A DNA stretch of 64,000 nucleotides from Thuidium tamariscinum (lineage: Eukaryota; Streptophyta; Bryopsida; Hypnales; Thuidiaceae). The stretch spans positions 26,605,052 to 26,669,051 of the forward strand of contig OX344755.2 of assembly GCA_947034885.2 (NCBI GenBank), written 5' to 3'. Below are positions 56,780 to 64,000 of the stretch, piece after piece (position 1 is the first letter of the stretch; every line of letters begins with the position of its first letter). The notes under the pieces were generated by a model. That model saw only the letters and a list, made by a program, of their open reading frames with translations, was not told the origin of the DNA and did not search any database. A program made the translations under genes and the position numbers.

Positions 56780-58659
56780 AGTGAAGTATTATAGGGTTGT
56801 GCTTTGATTTTGCGTTTTGGACAAGTGTGTCTAATTTTAGGATGTAATTTTTTGGTAATTAATGTAAAAAGCAATTTTCGGAAAAAATGTGCAAGTCGTG
56901 AGGATATTTTATTGAAGATGTGAAATAGTATTATGATAGTTTAGGACATAACCACTTGAATAATTGTTCCACCAATTGAAAACCCTACCCAAATCAATAT
57001 AAAATCAATTATTTTCTGTTGTTTAGGAGTTAGGACATTGTAATGACAAATGTTTATCTATAAAAAAGAACCAATAATGATTAACTTCTAAAGGAAGAAT
57101 GTCAAATTTTTCGAAAAATTACTTTGTGGTGCCATTTCTGTTGCATTCATCCAAAAGAAGACTTTTTTTTCCATAATATCCAACCGTAGGATCTTGTACT
57201 TTGCTTGCCTAAGATCATGTGGTGAAATGTTTAGGAAGTTTGACCGGACAGATTGAAAGATATGGCCATCGAAAGTTCGAAATAAAGTTTTCCGAGATGC
57301 AATGCCTATAAATGGAGAATACAAAATACTAATTACATTCATTTGCTAGAAGAAATACTTCATGTTTTTATGGTGGAATGAAAGTGGAGTTTTAAGAAAA
57401 ATAGATTAGGTACATTTCCAATTTCCAATTGTGGTAATAATTAAAAAGTTATGATATTTTTTAGCAAACTTTGATAATCTTTTTGGCATAGTAAATTAAC
57501 ATTGATAAAAAGAGAACTTTCTAAACAAAATTGTGTGACAAAGTTTACTTATTTTTTCCAAAGATCCGTTTGAGAATTGAGATTTCAAGCTTCTAATCAA
57601 AAATAATGTGCAAAAATCATAGAAGGCTTCGAAGGCCAAAAAATTACCAAAATCTTCAACATTATTTCTCCTTTTTATCCATAAATTTTGAAATAAAGAT
57701 CCAAATGTCAAATCAATTTTTGGACATTTAATTGAACTTCAATTCAACCCTTTTTTTGGTTTAGAAATTTCCTTCAAAAATTCATTTATTATACCTAATG
57801 GATGTCCGAAGTGTGTTGATTTGGTTTCAAATTATATGGTTTCTAATTATAACATGGATTCTAGACTTTGTAGAGAATTCAAATAATACGTGATTTTTTG
57901 AAAAATGAATCTATATTTGTACAATCCTAGGTTTACAAATACATTTGCCTATGGTTTTCAAAGAACATAAAATTAGGAAAATAAATTTTCCTCTAATATG
58001 TCAATGAACAATGAATTATGGAAAAACAAAATTCATGAGACATATTTTGTCTATATTATTCCATAAAAGTATGTATGTAAAAAAAATTTGAACCTTCAAC
58101 TTCTCTCATTGTTCATTTTTTGATATTTATCATATAAATTATTAGAATAAAAAAATGCGGTCTTCTTGTATGGGATTTAATGATCGAAGTACCTTTCTTT
58201 CATTCAAAAATAAAACCGACGTAGGCTACTTCTTTCCATGATCCAACATGAAAGAGTACTTTGTTATAAAACAAGAATAAAAAACAAATCAATTTCCTTA
58301 ATACAAAGATTCAATTCGTATTTATAAAAATGAAGCCATTCACTATTTAGACAAGTGCAAACAATAGAATTTCTATACAGTAAGGTAAAGCCAAAAAAAA
58401 AGTATATATTAAAAAGAGATAAACACAAAATTGTTATGAAATAACAATTAATGAAAAACCTACTAGAATCCATCAAATAAAACTATAACAATAACACATA
58501 GGCTAATACTTCACAATGCAAATAGTGATGAAGTTCCATCGTATTATCGTATAAGAAGACTCTAAGAGCCTTCTTTTATATATATAGTATGACGAAAAGT
58601 CACAAGTGACCTAGATGATTACGAGGCTAGCTATAGAACCATAGTTAGCATCTTAAACC
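56780..58659. other. Spacer between convergent genes, with MITE remnant
   Basis: No gene. An eroded TTAA MITE starts at 57078 (TTAACTTCTAAAGGAAG); 57115-57300 matches 13990-14165 and, inverted, 63540-63740 (CTTGTACTTTGCTTGCC, GATCATGTGGTGAAATG). The shared position between the RING and coiled-coil genes in both element copies suggests it may have been present before the copies separated. Confidence 0.5.
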
Positions 58660-61600
58660 CTAAACATTTGGGTCTTCATGTGCATTGCTTGATTCACCAC
58701 GCTCGTGGTTGGATGATTCTCCAACCACAAGTTTGCGCTTGGCGCGAGTGCGTGAAGCTGGTCCATTCGCATTTAGAATGGATTCTAGGGTAAATGCAAG
58801 AAACACTTGTACTATTTCCCGTCACCACCTAAGTGCTGATCTGTTTTTTGGCCATAACTTTTGCATTTTTGTTCGAAATGACTTAAGATTTCTAGAGAAG
58901 GTACTCATGACTATCATACACCTTACATAATTTTTTCATAATTTTCAAAAATAATTTAATACTAAAATAGTACTAGTGATTGAATGTCACATTTGGCAGT
59001 TTAGGGGTTTTTAGTCACTAAGGAGTACCTTTTTTTAATGATTTTTAGATGAAATTTGGATGAGATGGTCTTCTAATAGACTTATAGCTCTCCACATGAG
59101 GAATTTTGAAAAAAGTTATTTTTATGACCTGTAGAAGTCCACAAAGTGAGCTTCCTTCTGGTTGCATTTTGAAACATATAAAGTATTATTTTAGTGATTT
59201 TTTTGATGGATGACCATCTCCATAAAGTTGTTTCAAATGGCTACTTTTTGTTTTTTGTATTTACTTATTTTTACTAATTTTCCCGAATTAAAACATGAAG
59301 GTATGTATTTTCTTGAGATTTGGCGCTTTTTAAGTTCTCCTACTTAGAGAATTTTTCTATCAATTTCCTTCGGTGAAAACCTTCATCTTAGAGGTCTATA
59401 CATTGTTCATATTTTTCATATTTTTTTCAAATTAATTTTCTAATTTTAAAGTACTCCAGAAAAAGTCATGAGTACTGTAGTAAAACGCAACAAATAGTAC
59501 AGGTGTTTCTTGCATTCACCCTGTAAGACGTTGGAATCCTTCAAGGCTTGGAGGGTCCTCATGGTCTGTAGAGAGTGTTTCTCCAACAAATAGTCAACAG
59601 TTTGACTCGTGTAGTAGGGCCCATATGTAGAGTCCAGCAATGCCATACTAGTAAGATCTTCTTCAGAGGCATTTGCATTCTGGTCGCACACTCTTTTTCC
59701 TTCAAAATCCCAACGGTGACATTCCGGATGACGTCCCCACATGAAGCTTTGTGATTGTTTATCGAAAAATCCACCAAGGCATTGGAAAAAAAATGCCCTC
59801 CGTCCCTCGTTCTGTGGACCGTTTCCCATGAGCTTGGATGCAACTTGCACGATCTCTTCTGGGTCAGTTTCCCAATTCAATTGAGAACTATCTATGCCCT
59901 TTTCTTGATCATGTTGGCCTTGTCGCCAACTCCAAATCAGGTCTCGGCCCCATAATCTGGTCTCCGGAGTTGTGTCACCTGTGTATTCCCAAGAGGGCGG
60001 CATATATGTCATCAAGTTGAACAAGGTGTATAAACGATCATGGAATGGGGCTGAACAAATAACACAACGTCTCCGTATGAGGCATTGTGTAATTAGACAT
60101 TGAGGATGGTATACGTGCACGCATGATCCAAGTGCCCATCCTCCTTCAGGGCCGAAGGATTCTTGACATATAGGACATTTTGTATGGTCCAAAACAAAAG
60201 TTGCTGGCTTTGGCCACAAAAGTTGTCGTTGTTTCTCATCTACGTGGCACGACATCTGGTTTTTGTGGTCCCAACCAAGCTGTGTCCAATTGATTCCTTC
60301 ATTTCCAGGGGTGTTCAACATAGGCATATTCTCAGGAAACATGTCCTCCATAAATGCCCACGATGTGAGTCCATTCTCACGTTTAGGGGCATTTGCGACG
60401 AAGTTCTTTGAAATTTTGTCCAACTCCTTTGCAACTTGTTGTGATCTGTCCACGGAGAGAATGCACGCAACCTTCCAGTGATAGTATGTTGCTGCCAACT
60501 CATTCAATCGTGCACGAAGCATCTTGTTTTCCTCTCGAAGGCCTAGTTTCTTCGGAGATGGTACCGGTACGGGGAGTGGAAGTGATGGAAATGAAAGTGA
60601 ATCTTGAGTCTCGTGAACACCATCTGCCCCCACGATAGCATCTTCCGTGACGGTAGGCAAAATCGTAGCTGGCAATACTGAAGAACGTTTGACATGCTTG
60701 CCAGGAGGAGTACACTCAATGAGACCGCTAGTGAGGTCTTCCACGACCCTCTCCAAATGATGAGGATCATGTTCAATGAAACCTTCGTCCATATCTGACA
60801 AAGTAATCGTCTCATGTTGTTTTTGTCGAAGGCGTTGAAGTTCTTTGGCTTGTTCTAAAATGAGAGCATTCTTCTGGTCCAAATTTGATTGCAATTTCTT
60901 CACATCAGATTGGAGTGAAGCAATTGTCGTGTCTTTGGTCTTCAAGAGGTCAAGAGCCTTATTGAGAGCCGTGGTTGAATCCCCTTGAGCTAAAAGAACA
61001 GGAACGCTCGCATCCACAGGCGTTTCATCATTTGGTTCGAAGTCGAAGACATCGGTCGCATTTTGCAGTGGTAATGATGGACTGCGAACTGTTGCTGAGG
61101 TCGATCCAAGTCCGATTTGATTCGGCGAGCGTGGAACCTTAGAGGGGCGTCTAGGTTTCCGTCCTCGTGATGATGAAGCTCCTCTGACAGCTGGATCTTG
61201 AATTACTGGTAGAGGGGCAATTTGTGGAGCAATCCGTATTGGCCTTGGAGCATGTGTGCCATCGGAATCGCTATCTTCTTCAGATTCCGATGTGATAACT
61301 TCGATGACACTCTTATCGAAAGGATCTTTTCGAATTGGTCCAAGTCCACCCTCCGGAAACTTCAAGACTCCTCTTGGTATTGATCCAATTTCTGGAGGTG
61401 AAACATACATACTTTCCTTGATGGTGGACCAATCCACTTCTTTTTTTAGAACCACCTCAGCATACGCTCCTCGAGCAATGGAAAGCGTGACTTCATTCCT
61501 TTCTACAAAAGGAGTGTTGTAGAGGACTTGCCAAATTTCGATGCACCTTTGAACAAAAGCTGGATTTTCACAATATTTCAAGTTCGCCTTGTTTGTGTGC

Positions 61601-61872
61601 CGATTGTGATGATGGCGCCATGCCGGAAACAATTTCCCAATGTGACACCATTCAATGTAGTCTTCGCACATTTGAATTGACCAAGGCTCCTCCTCCTCGC
61701 TCCAGCCTATAAATGCGGGGTGATCAGGATTGTTCAGCACGTGTAATCGCTTGCGATGAGTATTGCCTCTGCGCTTCCGATTTTTGTCTAGTATAGACTT
61801 CCTCGCAGCATAAGTGATTCATGTATTGCGTGGAACAACGGGGGGCACCTCCGGGGTCTGCTCTGTAGCCAT
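58660..61872 (-). pseudogene. WCHIDKLFP RING-H2 gene with early stop and MITE insertion
   Basis: Paralogue of 11161-13644, with the same length once the insertion is set aside (824 against 827 residues). The start ATG is at 61872 (MATEQTPEVPPVV). TGA at 61819-61821 replaces codon 18, where the other copy has Arg. From there the frame is open through the WCHIDKLFP domain (YIEWCHIGKLFPAWRHHHN, with Gly for Asp), a coiled coil and the RING-H2 finger (CPIC, GSCVHVYH, PQC, CVIC) up to DSNVL at 59524. There a TA-flanked MITE (58788-59523) interrupts it; the coding sequence resumes at 58785 with ESILNANGPASRTRAKRK and ends at TAG 58660-58662. Without splicing of the MITE the product would lose its last 41 residues and gain 26 MITE-encoded ones. 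Confidence 0.88.
58788..59523. mobile_element. TA-flanked MITE inserted in the RING-H2 coding sequence
   Basis: TA at 58786-58787 and 59524-59525 flanks the element. The homologous gene at 11161-13644 has a single TA at the matching place, so the empty site is known. The ends are GGGTAAATGCAAGAAACACT and, inverted, CAGGGTGAATGCAAGAAACA, about 30 bp with few mismatches. TA duplication suggests a Tc1/mariner-type origin. No transposase inside. Relatives lie at 50606-51698 and, eroded, at 16135-16840. Confidence 0.88.
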
Positions 61873-61929
61873 GAGATAAGTTGGTGTTCAAAACACCAAT
61901 AAGGAAACGTGGATGGATGAAGAAAGAAG

Positions 61930-62345
61930 TAATTATTCAACCCGAAGTTAATGCATGCAGCCAATGAAGGATGCAAGACGAAGAGCCTCGATGGAGAATT
62001 AAGGTACCAATGCCTTGTGCGAGCACGGCTTTATAGGCGCGAGTACGGGTAAAATCCAGGGCGCGTGCGAATCAGAGGCAACCACGAGTGGCGCCAGGGC
62101 GACTGCGGCTAGAGGCGACTGCGGCTTAGGGCGACCGCGTATTGGAAGGGGGCGACCTCGGGTGCGGATGGGGTGACCGCGGATGTGGGGGGGCGACCGC
62201 GGGTCCTTGAAGGGCGACCGCGGCTGCGCATGGGGCGACTTCGGGTGAGCCGCGGTCGCCTAATGCTGCAGTCGCCCCTAGCGCGGTCGCCCCCACGCTA
62301 AACCGCTACCCGCGGTCGCCCTACCCGCATGCGCCCTAATTTTTG
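61930..62345 (-). promoter_or_regulatory. Type B array, TATA box and leader of the right RING-H2 gene
   Basis: On the minus strand: array at 62345 to about 62040, outer part reading GCGACCGCGGGT and inner part ACCCGAAGTCGCCC towards the gene, the same two-part inverted design as at 10618-10990. TATAAAG follows at 62035-62029, then the leader CATTGGCTGCATGCATTAA shared with the left RING gene. ATG at 61872. The outer part also serves as the right subterminal array of the giant element. Confidence 0.75.
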
Positions 62346-62505
62346 CCACGCGGGCATCCAGGTGGCATTATTTTCCACGTGGTAATTTTTAAAAAGTCAA
62401 AGGTAAATTTGACTTTTATGGACGTCGCGGAGGGTCTACTGGACGTTTCGTGACGTCGCAATGTCGCGATGTCGTAATGTCCGGCAGAACAACCCTGATC
62501 ACGAA
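62346..62505. mobile_element. Right terminus of the giant element and target duplication
   Basis: Subterminal DNA with GCCACGCGGGCATCCAGGTG and AAAAGTCAAAGGTAAATTTG, matched in inverse order at 10482-10617. The terminal CAGAACAACCCTG is at 62485-62497. ATCACGAA at 62498-62505 repeats 32311-32318 exactly. Confidence 0.85.
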
Positions 62506-62840
62506 GATGACTTGTAATTACATTAAAGGCTTAAGGAAAAATGAACTGAAAATTTCTTTTCTATAATTTGTACATAGAAGATTCAGAGAAGGCAAAAATT
62601 GATTAGAATTATGTATATGAAACCCTCTGCCTTTTTTTTCCCACTAACTACTTCTTAAGATTAGACCTAGGAAAACATGATGAAAAGAAGAGAAGTTCAT
62701 TTGGCAATTTGAATGCTTCTATCATGAAACATTTAAATCTATCAATCTATAAGAGATATCGTGTATTATGTTTTTCCTAGTTGGTCTAAGACATGTCTAT
62801 TTTTAATTTGTTGGATGACTTATAGAAAAGAATGGATAAT
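62506..62840. other. Right part of the target MITE, then dispersed repeat
   Basis: About 62506-62640 continues the family 2 MITE split by the giant element (GCAAAAATTGATTAGAATTATG; compare GCATAAATTGATTGGAATCATG near 26490). 62658-62832 repeats 27905-28085. No gene. Confidence 0.6.
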
Positions 62841-63772
62841 TTAACCCCTAAAGGACCATTGTCCCCTCGGAGGACAATTTGGAGTTTGGGCAGGTTCCGT
62901 AGACCTCAATTTTTAATGAATCTTGTTGAAACTTTCTCAAAAGATAGGAAAATTGAGTACCTTCATGGGAATGTAATTTTTATTTCAATTGGTGACCGGG
63001 AGCAAAAGTTATACCACAAAAAGCCCAAATTTTCATTCGGCGGGCAGAAATTTCTTTTTGCAAAAACTCAAAATTCCATTTAAATTTTTTTTTCTTCTAA
63101 AATAACATATTTTTGCCTACATGTGAAGCTTTGATTCACTCTATTTGGACTTATAATGAGAAAGTTATGGACAATCTTGTTTTTTGGGCAATCTAAACAA
63201 TTTCTTGAAAAAATAACTTATAGGATTCATTTTAGAATGCAATTTTTACAATTTAAAAAAATAAAAATTTGGACAAGGTTATGTTTACTTTCTAGAACAA
63301 TCTCACCATTGGGATTATTGTATTTCAATCCCATCTTAGAGTTATTAACCATTTAGTTTTTCTTTCAATCTTGGACCTACATCTACTTAACAATTTTTTA
63401 AAGAATGAAAATCAAGTGTTTTTTGAGTGAATTTTTTTTCCTAGACTCTCAACTCAATTTCTTAACACAAAAAATTATAAATTCAAAGTCTATAGTGCAG
63501 TCTTTTGATACCAATTCTAGTCAAAGTCATCTGAAATTGCAAACCACAGTTCAAAAAAACTTGTATTTCCAACTTTGAATGTTCATATCTTCCAATCTGT
63601 ACGGTCAAACTTCATGAAATTTTTACCACTTCATATCAATAAAGTTAAGTACAAGATCCTACGGTTAGATTCTTAAATAAATATATTTTTTGTTTTCTTG
63701 GATGAATGCAATAGAAATGGCAGTTTTGAGAGTTTTTTGACAGAAAAAAGGCCTTGGCCCTTTAGGGGTTAA
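62841..63772. mobile_element. TTAA-flanked MITE (family 3)
   Basis: 932 bp with TTAA at 62841-62844 and 63769-63772. Ends CCCCTAAAGGACCA and, inverted, CCCCTAAAGGGCCA match at 13 of 14 bases. The right end continues GGCC into AAGGCC, as in the eroded copies near 13950. Part of the interior recurs inverted at 57115-57300. Non-coding apart from chance open frames. Confidence 0.85.
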
Positions 63773-64000
63773 GCTTATGAAAGGATTTGCTTATTGTTGA
63801 ACAAAAACTATTTTTCTCAAACAATTTAAGAAATGATTTGGGCATTTACATGTCAATATCTTCAAGAGTCTTTGGTGGATTCAGCCAGCTGCCTCCAAAG
63901 TTTTAGGTGGCCAAATAATTTTTGGGGGCAATTTCAAAGCCCTTTATTTTCTTACCAGGAGGCGCGGTCGCCTGACGCGCGGTCGCTGGAGGAGGGAAGT
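63773..64000 (+). promoter_or_regulatory. Start of a further type B array, cut by the window end
   Basis: 63870-63965 matches the lead-in at 29520-29615 (TTCAGCCAGCTGCCTCC, TTTTAGGTGGCCAA, TTACCAGGAGGCGCGGTCGC), followed by the first motif copies at 63960-63990. By analogy a gene of a class not intact in this window may lie to the right. Confidence 0.6.

Larger units (their letters stand above)
32319..62497. mobile_element. Giant hAT-like transposon, about 30.2 kb
   Basis: The ends are CAGGGTTGTTCTG at 32319-32331 and its exact complement CAGAACAACCCTG at 62485-62497; 18 of the first 21 bases match. ATCACGAA lies immediately outside on both sides (32311-32318, 62498-62505). An 8-bp duplication and CAGGG-starting ends are classic hAT features, and an intact hAT transposase is encoded inside at 34579-37959. 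Just inside both ends are GC-rich arrays whose motif reads GCGACCGCGGGT inwards from each side, a symmetrical layout like hAT subterminal binding sites. Cargo: transposase, two WCHIDKLFP coiled-coil genes, a kinase-like gene and a RING-H2 gene. Known hAT elements are usually a few kb, so this size and gene content are exceptional. Some cargo genes carry lesions, so this copy is ageing. Confidence 0.88.

Noticed and set aside
32319..62497. Endogenous giant virus insertion
   Set aside because: No capsid, packaging ATPase or DNA polymerase is seen, coding density is low, and the ends and the transposase are of hAT type.

Overview
The window reads as nuclear DNA of a streptophyte plant: AT-rich spacer, TTTAGGG-type telomere-like motifs, a fragment of a plant SUVH-type SRA-YDG protein, hAT transposases and many TTAA- and TA-flanked MITEs. 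No seed-plant housekeeping gene is present. I would guess a non-seed land plant or charophyte alga, but the sequence does not fix the species. I recognised no rRNA, tRNA or CRISPR.

The main discovery is a giant hAT-like DNA transposon at 32319-62497, about 30.2 kb. Its ends are perfect 13-bp inverted repeats (CAGGGTTGTTCTG), extendable to 18 matches in 21. They are flanked by an exact 8-bp direct repeat, ATCACGAA, at 32311-32318 and 62498-62505. Host sequence on the two sides belongs to one MITE copy that the insertion split. Inside lie an intact hAT transposase (34579-37959, -), a WCHIDKLFP-domain coiled-coil gene (42727-44124, -, one stop), a protein-kinase-like gene (48658-50311, +, two frameshifts), an intact second WCHIDKLFP coiled-coil gene (55283-56779, +) and a WCHIDKLFP plus RING-H2 gene (58660-61872, -, early stop and a MITE insertion). 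GC-rich arrays of a 12-13 bp motif (GCGACCGCGGGT and its complement) lie just inside both ends and upstream of every gene.

The left half holds related material. A hAT transposase pseudogene (5575-9189) has arrays of a different motif (GTCCGCGCCCTG) and a possible hAT terminus at 10472-10481. From 10482 rightwards comes what looks like a second, inverted, decayed copy of the giant element: subterminal DNA, intact RING-H2 gene (11161-13644), convergent coiled-coil pseudogene (17477-18967), SRA-YDG remnant (21775-22573), an unknown basic ORF (22789-23361) and a kinase pseudogene (23941-25521).

The architecture is the same for all nine genes: motif array, then a TATA-like box, then leader, then ATG, with the array facing the gene the same way. 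Five genes also share a leader module around CACCC...GTGGCTGA..GCGTGCC; the two RING genes share another. Five proteins share an N-terminal domain (about 120 residues) that I cannot assign to a known family. The gene set (transposase, kinase, RING protein, paralogous coiled-coil proteins) looks like a co-mobilised cargo, not random captures. Four premature stops can be aligned to Gln or Arg in a homologue and fit single C-to-T changes, as expected from cytosine methylation of silenced copies.

The rest is spacer with MITEs, including a TTAA-flanked MITE whose empty site survives in a neighbouring tandem duplicate (20505-21457), a TA-flanked MITE with a 245-bp-arm hairpin (50606-51698), satellites and minisatellites.
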